A DNA stretch of 64,000 nt, taken from contig OY978525.1 in NCBI GenBank assembly GCA_963854835.1, positions 121,614,240 to 121,678,239 of the forward strand, in the 5' to 3' direction. Of the stretch, positions 49,618-62,040 are shown one piece after another (the first letter of the stretch is position 1; each line of letters opens with the position of its first letter). A program made the position numbers and the translations under genes. The notes under the pieces are model-generated. The model had not been told where the DNA came from and ran no database searches. It was given only the letters and a program-made list of their open reading frames with translations. The stretch is from Megamerina dolium (taxonomy: Eukaryota > Arthropoda > Insecta > Diptera > Megamerinidae).

Positions 49618-50556
49618 AAGGGTTCTCCAATAGGGACATAACAATTTTATCTATTAATAAAACACACAAATATTTGATAATATTGAGTTCAAATTTATTG
49701 TGGATATATTGCAAGCATTACATTTTATGAATGAAATTCGATTTTGGTCATATGACCACCACGAGCCCGTTTACAGAGGTCGATTCTTTGGACCCAATTT
49801 TCTACCACTCTAGCACACATTTGGCTAGAGTTGGAACGTTGGCAATTTCGCGTTGGATGTTGTCTTTGAGCTCGTCTAATGTTGCTGGCTTGTTGGCATA
49901 GACCAGTGACTTGATAAAGCCCCATAAAAAGAAATCCAATGGTGTTAGATCGCATGAACGAGGCGGCCATTCGACCGGACCATTTCTCGAGATAACACGT
50001 TCACCGAATTTGTCTTGCAATAAATCGAATGTGACGTGTGCTGTATGGCTAGTGGCGCCGTCTTGTTGAAACCACATATCGCTGATGTCAAGTTCATCCA
50101 ATTCTGGCCACAAATAATCTTCCAACATAGCACAATAGCGCTCTCCATTGACGGTAACATGACGGTCGTTTTCATCCACGAAAAAATACGGCCCAATCAC
50201 ACCTCCGGTATGAAAAACGCACCAAACAGTAACTTTTTGCGGGTGCAACGATGTCTCAAGAAGCACTTGTGGGTTTATTGCTGACCAACAAAGCATATTT
50301 TGCTTATTGACAAAGCCATTGAGCCAGAAATGAACTTCATCGCTGAAGATGATTTTTCGCTCTTAAATTTGCGACCACCGACTCAGAATTTCGGTAGTAA
50401 TTTTTAATAATTTCCAAACGTTGCTGGTTCGTGAACTTTACCATGAAGAAAATGTTGACTTTAACTAACGTTTTGACATTGACAGTTGATTAAAAAAGTT
50501 TAAGAGCGCGTTCATATAAAGATACGAAATTGTTATGTCCATAATGGAAAACCCTT
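49618..50556 (-). mobile_element. Internally deleted mariner-like (IS630-Tc1-mariner) element
   Basis: A 939 bp element with TA on both sides (49616-49617, 50557-50558). Its ~29 bp inverted repeats start AAGGGTTYTCCA and end GGACATAACAATT. On the - strand the transposase N-terminus (MVKFTNQQRLEIIKNYYRNS) is followed, after a deletion of the linker region, by the catalytic domain. That domain carries FSDEVHFWLNGF-type sequence, then WFQQDGATSHTA and RSCDLTPLDFFLWG with their Asp residues. A stop and frame change occur after HFW and near 49810. It is inactive but moderately preserved (164-codon open stretch 49802-50296). Confidence 0.85.
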
Positions 50557-50558
50557 TA

Positions 50559-53500
50559 TGTGATTGCATGTGATTTCACTTTTTTCATATGCCAAATGTA
50601 CAATAATATAATATAATGAACTCACTAAAACGAGTATTGCCATTATTAAACGAATAAACAACATTTTTTTATTTGTCATAGAGTTCTATGAAGCCTCTTT
50701 CACGTGACTTTCACACAACAGAACTTCACATTATTTTATTGGAAAATTTTGCTTCAAAAACATGTAAAAGGTGAACCTGAATAACAAGATGATAACACGA
50801 ATGAAAAGTGTCAAATAAAAGACATTTTAAAGTAATAATGATAAGCTTTTAGCAATTTAATATTTTCGTATCTACGTGTTTCTTGAAATTAAATTTTACC
50901 TACTAAACGACATACTCTGAATGTAGGCATCCACATTTATTTATGTGTTTTACACACGTTAAATCAACAATAATAATATCAGCAATAAAGGCGATAGATA
51001 TATGCCATTATCATTTACGTTAGCAAGTACCTAGTTGTTACATACTTAAATATACATACATATATATTATATATATAAATAGCAGTGTTATGTAGCTCAA
51101 TATCTGAGGATGAAGGAGGTTTACTTTTTCATACATGTGTATGGTTATATAATTTAAGCTTAGTAAACGGTCTAATATTGTGTTTTTTTTTATTAATTCA
51201 ATTAATTTATTTATAATAGTATTTAAGACTTCGATTTTTTACAGACATGTCTGATCTAAAAAATAAATAAAATCCCTTCCAAAACAATATGAAAATCCGA
51301 CTTTCTGATGGAACAATATTTAAATAATTATAGAAGTAAACTATACCATATGAAAACATGTGTAGAACAAACTTTGTAAAAAAAAAATCTGTTGAGTTCA
51401 ATGTTCTATACCAGCTGCAAATATGGAGCACAAATACAATATTATTATTATTATTATTATTATCACCCAGTAGAAAATAGAAGTAGTAAAAAGCGATTAC
51501 AGAACCCCTTTTTTGGGATCTAGAAGCCCTTATTATCTGGATTCTTTCTCTGTTTCTCTTTTATATGAAACGGGCCACATTAGAATGCATTCCATAGAAC
51601 AGCTTTCAGAGGGAGTTTTTCTCAAGAACGCCAGCAATGCCAAAATTTTTTCATTCAATGCAAAATGTGATTTCGATATAAGAATTACAACACGTCTAAA
51701 ACAAAAAAGAAATTCCCTCGATTCATTCCTGGGTTCGAACATTGGTTTCCCGATTTTGCAAAAGCTAGCACTTTACCGTTGCACCAAATATACTACAATA
51801 TTGTTGACTAATGTGATTATATAAATAATTTTCTCGAAATGATTATTAAAGATTAGTTGAATTTTTTGTCAAATATATTATTTCCAAAATTAAAAAAAAA
51901 AAAATAATACATAAATAAAACCAGATACTCCCGACTGAATTTAACTTCACGATCTGCCGATTCCAAAACCAACGGATGCACCATCGCTCTAGCAATTAAT
52001 TGACTCGAATGCTATCTAGATGTGTACTAATACCAAATCAATTGAAAATTAAGTGTTTGGATTTGTGTAGCACATTTCAGTTTATTTGCTTAAAACATTA
52101 CCTGCTCTCTTCTCGAGAAGGACTTTTGGAAGAAGTATGCATACAGCGATACTTAGATGTCGATTTCACTTGCTTCAAAGCTGTTCTATAATGTCTTATG
52201 TTGGCAAGGTATTAACAAATTTTCTGCTGGGTATTTTGTAATCATACATTCACACCATATTGGGTTTTGCAAGCGATTGCATTCAATTACTCTGTAGAAA
52301 AATGGGTTATGGTGATTTATACTAGATGAAGACTATATTCCGCAAATACATTGAGATGCCTCTATTAACATGAGCTCCCTTTCTTATTGGCACTTGTTGT
52401 ATCGAGACGCATTCCTTATGCTTCTTTACTTATGCGTGACGTTGTAGTACTTAAGTCCCTTTTTGCAACCGATTTCAAGGGTAAAATGGTGCAAAGCATT
52501 CTTTAGGTAATAAATTGAATTTAGATAATTCAGTATGGCTATGGTAATGAGGCCATTTCGCAAATGTGTGATATGGAGAGTTGTGAATCATCATCACTGA
52601 GTTTTAAAAATCTCACATAAATTGTTATGGTTTAGCCATTTCAAGAAAAATGAAATCAATCAAATATTCTATTAACTAAATGGCAATGGAAGAGCTATCA
52701 AATTCCATCGTGTAGTTTCTATTGCTGATAATTGAAAGCAAAACTGAATATAAAGCAAAGCGGCGAGGACAGCTATGACAATACTTCCGAGTCTAATATT
52801 GCGGTGGTTGTTACAGACGTCAGTGAAGAAGGCACAGGTCAGCACTTCTTCTAAGAATGTGCTTCTCATAGACAAGAAAGAAGTGGGCAAAGCAAGCAAT
52901 AATGGAAAAGAAGCAGAGAGAGAAGCCATTAACACCAATTTCATATTCTAAAAACGAAGAGAAAAACTTCTGCATCACACAAAAAGGTATTTAAATAACG
53001 CAATTCACTGCAATGTCCCCGTAAGAACGATATATGTATGTATGTAAACTAAATTTCGCTGAAACGTAAAGTAAAAATATTGGAAGAAGTCGACATTCAC
53101 AATTTTATGAAAACAAATGCATTTCACTTGAATTTAATGAATATGTCGTTACTTGGTTTTGTCGTCGTTGACATTGTTCGTTATCTCTCATGGACGAGTA
53201 CCCACATACATGCATATGCATATATACATATATAGTATACGATTTCGTAAGATAAACAGCTGTAATAAAAAAAAAACAAATTTCCACAGAATAAAGACTA
53301 AACTAAACACATTGACACTGACTATCGATGCATTTTGGGTGTCTCTTCAAAAAATATACGCACATTTTCTACTTTCACTATTCATATTGGCATTTTTAAA
53401 TTCTCCGCTCAATTCAATCTCCCAACATGAGCATGTTTTTTATTAGTTATGACCGGCCGCACGCGTCATTATGGCAAATTGTAATTTTTATATACACGCG

Positions 53501-54820
53501 CGACATTTAGTATACACATGTATAGTAGGCATTTGTAGCTTGGAGTGATGGCGACGACCGATTTAATATTTGCCAACACTTGTGAATATGTAAAGCATTT
53601 AAAATCATATCAAACCGATGTATATAGCCACTACAGCCCACCATCTCTCATTGCCTGCTACACTCTCTATGCGTGCGTATCAACGCCGCTATTATTATTT
53701 TTATTTAAATCCATCCGTTAGAATCCTAATATCAAGACTAACTAAAGTAACGCTGTAATTAGACGTTGATACCGTCGAGCAGCACGTCAATAAAAATACG
53801 AAACAAAAAATAAATAAATAAAAATAAAACATTAAATATTAAATCGCTTTCAAGTAAACGTGTCACATTTGAAGCTGGCTGCTATATGTATATTCGTTGT
53901 CATTCATATCGCTTTTACTATATTCATGTACATACAATATACATACATGCTTGTACATATATTTAGGTACATACTCGTATGAATCTATTTACATTTATAA
54001 GCAAATACATATATGTGTATGGATCGGTATGTATATCTCTAGATTATGAACATGAGATGAGATAGATGTTTCTTACCATATTGTATTGTTATGGAACACA
54101 GACAGTGTAATCGCTTACTTTAATCTAATAATAAGTTCGTTATCAGAAAGCGTCATTGTTGATTATTACATTCAAGCTCTATTATTGAGCACAATAAAAT
54201 TATTATGGTCGGTATCAAGAATTCAGAATTTTATTTTCATATGTAGCACACACTTATCGGAAGCATTAGAGTGATCCGTGACTAATGACTTTTGAAATAA
54301 GTTAATTATTTTTCATTTAATACATAAAAAATGAAAACAGTGACAAAATTTATAATACAAAAATATTTAAGTTGGACCCGGCTCGGGCCCAACTAAAAAG
54401 AAGAATACAAATTCAATCAAAAATATATGACTCATTTCGAAAACGTAATAAAAGATTTGATGAATGCGCCAACGCGTTGTAAATTTAATATTTTGTATGA
54501 AATATTTACAGTTACCCTATATTACGGTAAATGAGGTAGGAGGTGGAGATAGGGGGTAAATATATATGTTTGTAGGAAATGTTGGCGAGGGAAATTTAGA
54601 GGAAATCTGTCATATATTTCACTGCTCCAAGGCTATTCGTGCACAAATATGAGGTTATTTGTCGATTTTCAGGTGATTCAGGTAAAGGCAGTATGTATAT
54701 TCGGTTGAATCTTTAGGGAATATTCAATAAAGGGGGTCGGTCCTTCGTTTCACCGGTCTAGGGGTGATTGCTCTGCAGTTATTTCCATCGTGAATTAGAA
54801 ATTTAATCTTGAACTATTCC
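50559..54820. other. Long non-coding region
   Basis: AT-rich with TACA/CATA microsatellites. One SINE-like segment (51510-51795) is listed separately. A 90-codon - strand frame at 52672-52944 with a hydrophobic N-terminus is noted as a finding. Nothing else is recognisable. Confidence 0.45.
51510..51795 (-). repeat. Possible tRNA-derived SINE of a second type
   Basis: On the - strand the segment 51790-51720 has TGGTGCAACGGTAAAGTGC and, about 35 nt later, GTTCGAACCC, in the positions of tRNA A and B boxes. The following sequence to 51510 differs from the other SINE family in this window. Only one copy is seen, so it remains tentative. Confidence 0.35.
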
Positions 54821-54824
54821 CAAC

Positions 54825-55468
54825 ATGGGCGACCACGACAAAAATTTCTTGGTTTATTATATTTACAAATTAATAGGCTCTACCACGTATGGCAGATGGA
54901 CCATAAAAATTATACCAAGCATATGTGAATGGATTGGGCGAAGACACGGAGAAGTTAATTATTACCTAACCCAGTTGTTATCTGGCCACGGCTATATCTG
55001 TAAATATTTACATAGAATGGGGAAGAGAGCACATGCCAGATGCGTATACGATGATGCGGAAGAAGACGACGTAGAGCATACCTTCTTCAGTTGCGAAAGA
55101 TGGAGTAATGAAAGGAGCGTATTGGAGCAGCAAATCGGGTTATGGACAGTTGAAAACCTGGTCGAAAAGCTGTTATACAGCGAAGAAAACTGGAACGCTA
55201 TTTCGCGGTATACGGAATGCGTACTCAGAAGAAGGAAGCGGGACCTGGACGCAGGTCAAAACGAGTGAAGTCTAATAAAGACTCACTAGGGCCCTACCCC
55301 GAAGTAATACTACCGTGGTTCCGGGGTAGGTTCAAAGGTCCTTGATGGAGGGGGAAGTTTTTTAGTGTCTGCGACGACACACTCTGTAATTGTGACGATA
55401 GTTACGGGTCAGTGGGTCAGCCATTTTGTTACCTCCTCACCGCAAAAAAAAAAAAAAAAAAAAAAAAA
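54825..55468 (+). mobile_element. 3' end of an R1-type LINE with poly(A) tail
   Basis: The open frame 54825-55268 (147 aa) matches the C-terminus of R1-clade retrotransposon ORF2: LTQLLSGHGYICKYLHRMG, then the zinc-knuckle-like CVYDDAEEDDVEHTFFSC, in which the second Cys of CxxC is Asp. A ~175 bp 3' UTR and 25 A residues (55444-55468) follow. It is 5'-truncated; the left limit and target duplication are not clear. The undamaged frame and intact tail suggest a fairly young insertion. Confidence 0.8.
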
Positions 55469-56419
55469 CCAGAGGCATTCAAGAATACATATTTTAAAAA
55501 ATTAGATACATAGGTCTAAATCTAGAATCTATTTTTACATTTTTTCAATGATTCAAAATTCATATTTTTCGCTAAGCCACTTTAATAGACCTTAATCAAA
55601 TTAAGTACATTATCTGCATAAATTGTAGTTTAATGAACACATGAAACAGCATACATTCGCAGGTTTCAAGACTTGACATCTTACAAAGATTTATAAAATT
55701 CCTACAATATAAAAACGATAAAGACATGTTGATTTAATCTGTGATGAATACAGCCCGACCGAATAATCGTATTTGGCTTCGGTCGCATTCGGATAAAATA
55801 GATTAATATTTTCTTCACATGTACTACACATTTTGTCAAAAAAGTACCGGGAATTGTCATTTTAAAATATTTGTGATGCTTAGTTAGCACAATGGTTCTC
55901 TATACTGATAGGCCGGCTTTTTAAATGACTTTTGACATTGGTTGGTTTACACCAACCAATCCAAAATTATTGACGAGCGTAACTACTCATAAACAATACA
56001 TACTTAATATATGTTTTTGGTATAATAAGAACATTTTCTATTATTATGTCATTCTTAATCAAATTCTACCAACCTTTACTAGTGTAAACTGCATAATTTT
56101 GGAAACTTTTCTTTATACTAAATATACAGTAAATTTCAAATTGTAGAAAAATCCCATTTTTTACATGAAATTCTTCATTTAACTGGTTATTACTACTTGC
56201 ACTTATTATTATTTTGTCACACGTTTAGTTCTTTAATATATTTTTTTATAGATAAAGGGGCGATAACAGTAGTTTAAACAACACAAGGACAAGCATACAT
56301 ATACGTATACTCCGAAGAGGCTAACTTAAGATAACAAAAAAAAAAAAAAACAAAAAACGGTGTACGATTGGCCTTTCATATTATATCAGTTATATGACTA
56401 TATACATTCGCATATCTGC
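55469..56419. other. Intergenic region, no gene seen
   Basis: AT-rich sequence. The frame 55925-56146 is low-complexity and without resemblance to known proteins. Confidence 0.45.
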
Positions 56420-56427
56420 GTATTGAT

Positions 56428-57024
56428 TAGGGTGATGGAGTCGATTTTTTCAAACCGGTTTTTCCGTTATATAATACAATAATAATAAAGAAAAAACAGC
56501 CGTTAAAAAAAGTAAATGGTAAATGCAAAAAAGAAAATTGTTGCACTCAGTTAAAATTTACCAACATTTTTTGTTCACGAATCTTCCGTAAATGCAAAGT
56601 TAATTGTTAGACGAGGCGCTTGAATGTTTAAAACAACGCATAACGAACCGCCCCGAAGAAAGGTTCTGCACAATTAATTAAGTACTGCAATATTTCCCAT
56701 ACGTAATTTTTTTCATGAAATATTCCTCTAAAAATGAAATAAAAGAAAATGTTTTGCTACCCTATACCGCATCTGATTCAAATGAAGATTGAAATGATTC
56801 TAATTCAGAACTTAAACTTGAGCTAGAATTAAGCAATACTATTAAAATCATACAAAATCGAAAAACTATTCGACAAATGTCATGAGGTCTGAAAAACGTA
56901 AAATGTTTTTTAATGCTTTATGAACTAGTACATTAAAGCGAAGGGGCGGATCGTTTTCATAGTACTATTCGAAAAACCCGGAAACCGGTTTTTGAAAAAA
57001 AAAGTGAAATAATCGATCACCCTA
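56428..57024. mobile_element. hAT-type non-autonomous element with 8 bp target duplication
   Basis: A 597 bp element with ends TAGGGTGATGGAG (left) and TAGGGTGATCGAT (right, reverse complement). Flanking 8-mers GTATTGAT (56420-56427) and GTATTTAT (57025-57032) differ at one base. The 8 bp duplication is the hAT hallmark. Subterminal AACCGGTTT motifs occur near both ends. No transposase is encoded. Confidence 0.8.
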
Positions 57025-57252
57025 GTATTTATATACAGCATATGCTTAAATATTCTGATATAATCTACAAATTACGTAGTTTCGTAATCAATTGCTTATT
57101 GTTTGATAATAAAATACATATTTATTACTGATAAGAATATTATGATCGAAATTGGTTATTGTATACTCGGTACTATCTCAATTCACACATTTTTATTGTA
57201 ATAAATGTTTATGACAGCTGTCAATTATGTGCTATTCGCTTACAATATCTAA

Positions 57253-58201
57253 GGCTGATGACAGAGTGAGCGCTACAGGCGTTGCTATGCTTGAAGCTAC
57301 AACCGCTATTTCTATATCAATCTTTGACGTGTCAGAGTAATGCTGCAACTAGCCACCGACGTAAAAACGTAGAACGTGTCAGCTGACACGACCTATCTTA
57401 TGGGAATGTCGTGTAAACGAAAACTCACCACCGTATGACGGTGACGTAGACGTTGCTCGTAGCGGAGAAAATCATTGCAATTTTGTATGTTCTTAATTAC
57501 GGGCGGTACGTACGTAAGAGCAAAAATTTGTCAAAAGTTATGCCCGTAGCAGCGACGGAGAAATCGACTGTTCTTTCTTATATACATACATAACAATGTT
57601 GCCATGTAACACTGTGCGTGCATGCTTTTAATCACACTTACCATTTTCATGATCAAATTTCATAATATATATGTTATAAACTAAAAAAAAAATTAATATA
57701 CGTGAAGTATATTTTGATAAATAACTAAACACGATAATAGTTTTGATTAATTAAAAAAAACCTAAAGTTTTTTAGTTAAGTTTTTATTCATTTATAAAAG
57801 TCTAAGCTGGTAACCCTGCGTTCTACGTTTTTACGTCGGTGGCTAGTTGCAGCATAAGCGCTATATTGTGTGCTACATTGTGTGGTTTTTGAGAGAAAAA
57901 AATAAAAAGCAATGCGAAAAACCGTTTAAAAAACAACGCACGCATGCACCCACACATTGTCCATATCAAATTTTTTATTTGAACTCTCTCTCTGTTTTTA
58001 CTCTTTCTCACTTCAATATGTCGCTGCTATAAATCATTTCACTACTAGCTTTATAGCGGCCAAGCACTGAAACTATTTTGTAGCTCTGCTCTCACTCTGA
58101 CAACATTTGAGCGATCACATAAGTAAACACAAGCAGAGTTTTGTAGCAAGTTGTAGCGACATATCATAGCAATGCTTATAGCGCTCACTCTGTCATCAGC
58201 C
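57253..58201. mobile_element. Outer MITE of a nested pair (TAA target duplication)
   Basis: The ends GGCTGATGACAGAGTGAGCG are inverted at 57253 and 58201 and flanked by TAA (57250-57252 and 58202-58204). Similarity continues inward for about 40 bp. Without the inner insert it is 432 bp. The TAA duplication and GG start suggest PIF/Harbinger type. It is non-coding. Confidence 0.85.
57341..57854. mobile_element. Inner MITE with perfect 36 bp inverted repeats, inserted in the outer MITE
   Basis: 57341-57376 and 57819-57854 are perfect inverted repeats beginning TGCTGCAACTAGCCACCGAC. TAA flanks both sides (57338-57340 and 57855-57857). The 514 bp element lies wholly inside 57253-58201, so it inserted later. 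Perfect ends point to a recent move. No coding capacity is seen. Confidence 0.88.
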
Positions 58202-58204
58202 TAA

Positions 58205-60303
58205 GTGGTATTTGAATGTATGCTTCTTAATTTATATTATTAAATATTATTATTGTTATTAATGTACCAATATAGACTAGAAGGCACTGACATGTACTAC
58301 AAGGAAATTCACTCTTGTGACATCAATTTTTGATTAGCTTTTTCATTGAGCTCTTTTAGAAGGTTTTGAGTGTAAATGTGTTAAAATGTGTAAATACTAA
58401 TTGTTCAGCATTTGAAAGATCACATATTTTTGCATTTCTCAAATAAACAGTGAACAAAAAATAGTATGTAACTCGATGAAATTTTATATGAAAATTTGAA
58501 ATTACGTAAGAAATTAGCATAACTGCCATTTTTTATTACTCATCAATATATGTATATGTACAAATTTTATATCGACTGGATTCTTTTTAAATTAAAATTG
58601 CTATTTTTACTCTAATAACAATTTTCTGCACAAAAAGTGACCAACATCTAGTTTCACATCTCCACGGTACGAAATGGATCAACGTTCCGAAATATGAAAA
58701 CTTATTTCCCGGTTACCCGGTCACCTATATAAAAATTTGTCAACAAATTCTGTAACGTATGTATGTTAATTCAAAATACAATATATCCTTGTACTCGCTC
58801 AACCTGTTACGTCAAGCATAAAAACCTAAAGATAAGATAAAAAAAGTTGGAAATTGATTTACTGGAAAAGGGTCATATTTTATGATGAGACTTTCTTTGC
58901 ACACTAAATTTAATAACCGCAATCATTCTAATGGTATTATTTTGCTTCGAAAGAGTTGCAAAGCAGCCATTTGAATCAATAATTCAATGCTTTTATTATA
59001 ATAAAGCAACATCCACTGAAATATATTGAACGATGTATATTTGGTAGTATGTTAGAGGCAGTTCTCGACATGCGACGGAATTCGGCGTTCCAAATTTTGA
59101 ATGCTATGCGATAAGATTATATCATAGAGAAATAAAAAATATCCATAATAACAATATGAAAAATATTTGATGAACATTATAAAAAATGTATATATTTTTT
59201 AACTACTTTTATGATATTTTGTCATCGCAAGTACAAATGGTTGCAAATCGAAATAGAACTGACTGTATGAATTTTTAGCAAAAATATAATCACAATCCAA
59301 TTGCAATTACATCATAATCGTATTCGAATACATGTTTGTGTAAAAATATATACACATTTAGAACCTTATTTTATAATTTATATATTTTTCCCATGATATT
59401 TGGTGTAATAATACAACATTGTATAAGCATGCATGAATTGTGTCAGTTCAACAGTGTCAATTCTAAAGTGCGAACGTATTTACGATTGATTAATCAAATT
59501 AATAAATAAAAACCATCACTCTATGTCTCTAATTTCGTATTGATATCGATTACATACCCATCCATATATACAAATGCATATATATTTTGTTCATTCCACT
59601 CAATTGCAAACGATTTAACCGCAAATTTAATCGAGCATTTACAATTGAAACGTCGCACGTACAATATTTAATGTACATATATACATAAGCATATATATAC
59701 ATATGTAGGTACATATAAGGGATAGTGTCGGTTATTTATATACAAGTCAGACATAGTCAATCGAATACATTACGGTTTGTACTGTAGCCATTTTTACACC
59801 ATCAGTGCATGTAGGCGTATACGTAATGGACTATTTTTTTAATTGTTTATTTATTAATATTTTCTCGACCAAAAGTAACGTAACGAATAGTCTTTGGAAT
59901 AGAAGGAACAGCAAATGTTCTTGTAAGACGGCCTTATGTACAACATATACAAAAAACAGCGCTATAAATCACCAGCTGATCTCTTGTTTAAATTATTTTA
60001 CTTAAGTTATTTAGAATATTAGAAATCAGAAATTCATTAAATATATAAGCGGTAATGTTTTCCTATTTTATGAGGAAAATATTCATTAAAAATTTCAATA
60101 ATGCTTTTACATGCACATACGTATACATATTCAAAGGTCATAAATTTTCAAATGCCATTTATTGCACCCGCATGAGTGATTTCTATTAGTACATTATGTT
60201 TGTGCAAAATATTAAATATGTTTCAGGTGGAAATAAAAAAATGTGTATAACCATTTTTACAGCAGTGAAATAAAATATATCATTTATTTTTATTCACATT
60301 GAT
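58205..60303. other. Intergenic region, no gene seen
   Basis: AT-rich with TACA/CATA runs near 59660-59720. No coding or repeat feature is recognised. Confidence 0.45.
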
Positions 60304-60309
60304 GCTTAC

Positions 60310-60378
60310 CTGCACTTCACAACGAACGATTCATATATGTTGCCATGAGCAATACAACATGAGTTAATCGAACACAAT
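60310..60378 (-). other. Possible non-coding exon on the - strand
   Basis: On the - strand TTATTTGCAG precedes 60378 and GTAAGC follows 60310, framing a 69 nt segment. It has no ATG-led frame of note and could be a 5' UTR exon of the downstream - strand gene (exon near 49309-47771, or the MCT-type gene). This rests only on splice-site likeness. Confidence 0.25.
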
Positions 60379-61749
60379 CTGCAAATAAGCAAACAAGGAA
60401 AAATGAATTAATAAATAATTTACAAACAGCAAAGATGAAAAAGTGAAAGAAAAGAATAAACAACTAAACAAAATATTGCATACTTAAGCTGCTCGTCAAT
60501 GTACCTTAAACAACCAACTATTACACAAGGTTAAATTCTATTCAATATTTAATTTTTTTAATTTCCCTAATGAATTAAGCATCTATGTACATATGTAAGC
60601 ACAATTTCAATCGAGTTAAGATCCTTTTTGTATATGCATACGGTTATTGATTTTGTCGTTTCAAAATCATATATTTGTAGTTCAGGCTTTTAATAACTTT
60701 TAACTTTTAACAAAAAAAGGATTGTTATTGCTATCAATTTAATTACATTATAATGAAAGAGGTAGCATAGAGGTCGCATTAAAAAGGTAAACGAATTAAT
60801 CCAGAGGAACAGAGGGCAGACACGTAGTTTATTTTTAGTCTTACTTTCAGAATACAGTGAATTTTCTCATGCGTGCAAACTTGTGTCAGACAATGTTAAA
60901 TTATTTCTATATATCGTGCTTGCAAATTATACTGCACTACTGATACAATGCTCTAGTCATGCCTTTAAAGGAACTCGTGTGTATGCGAATACATATGAGT
61001 AGAAACAGTGTAGCAGTGTGTGAATGTCATGGCTGCAATTGCATATCTCATGTAGATTAGACTGATTCAAAAAAGCGACGGTTGTGCCGTTTGTTTTTCT
61101 CGATTATAAAATAAAAGCAAATTTAGTTCATTTTTGAAACACTTAAAAGCCGCACTCTTTGACATTGGAAGATATAAAAAAACAGCATAACAAAAGAAGC
61201 TACACAATCTATATAAACCAATTAAACAAATTACAATTTTGAAATAAAAACATTTTACTAGTGTTCATGAATTTACAATATATACAGAATTTAGAGCAAA
61301 TAAACCCACTCAAAATTAGACCAAATTTGACGAGTGCTTTTTTTAGACCAAAACCAATATTTTAGTTTCCGAAAATTGAAGTAACTTTAATTTATCCATA
61401 CAAATCTGATCCAGTTTACTTGGTGTATATTTTGATACTTCAATGCAAAAAAAAAAAAAAAACGGTGGAACAAGAACAACACAACACCAGAGCAATTGAA
61501 GGACAAATGCATATATTATATGTGCATTTGTATATGTATACCTTATTTACTTTACACACGCTTTCAAGCTATTTTTTATGAAAGAACAAATATTATCCAT
61601 ATTGTAGGGATTTTGATGTAAGCAAAACAAAAAAAAAAAACGTGACAATAAATTGCCATGACCTTGAAAATAGTTATGAACATTTGCCGACGTAATGGTA
61701 ATGGTTGTACGGGTTAGGCTATGGCCTTTATGCACTTCGACCAACTTGA
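60379..61749. other. Intergenic region, no gene seen
   Basis: AT-rich sequence with several A runs; nothing recognisable. Confidence 0.45.
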
Positions 61750-62040
61750 ACTATTGTGCACCCCTTCGTACTGAGATATTTAATATATTTAATATATCGA
61801 GGAATCGAACCAGCTCCTTCGGGGGTAGCATTTGAAGATTTTCATCTTCTAGTCATCAATCCCCTGTTGAAGCACAATTTGAATATAGAAGATTTTTCTT
61901 TCGAACGGTACCCATCTGTCGGCAAGCAATTCGCAATTCTTCCAGTTGTTTGAAACCGGCTAACATAAGTAAGTCCCTTCTAATGCTGTTCAAAATTTAA
62001 CACACACTATTGTGTGTGGCACTTACAAGACCCTTCGGGG
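61750..62040 (+). mobile_element. SINE copy, same family as 29090-29425, opposite orientation
   Basis: The reverse complement shares blocks with the 29 kb copy: TAGCCGGTT, TTGCTTGCCGACAG, TGGGTACCGT, GAAAGAAAAATCTTCT, GGGGATTGA and GACCCTTCGGGG-type ends. The head side holds GGAATCGAACC near 61800, the complement of a B box. The rest of the tRNA-like head has diverged. Confidence 0.6.

Noticed and set aside
54371..54393. GC-rich short palindrome GTTGGACCCGGCTCGGGCCCAAC-type
   Set aside because: Stem has a mismatch and only a 3 nt loop, with no partner feature; too little to interpret.
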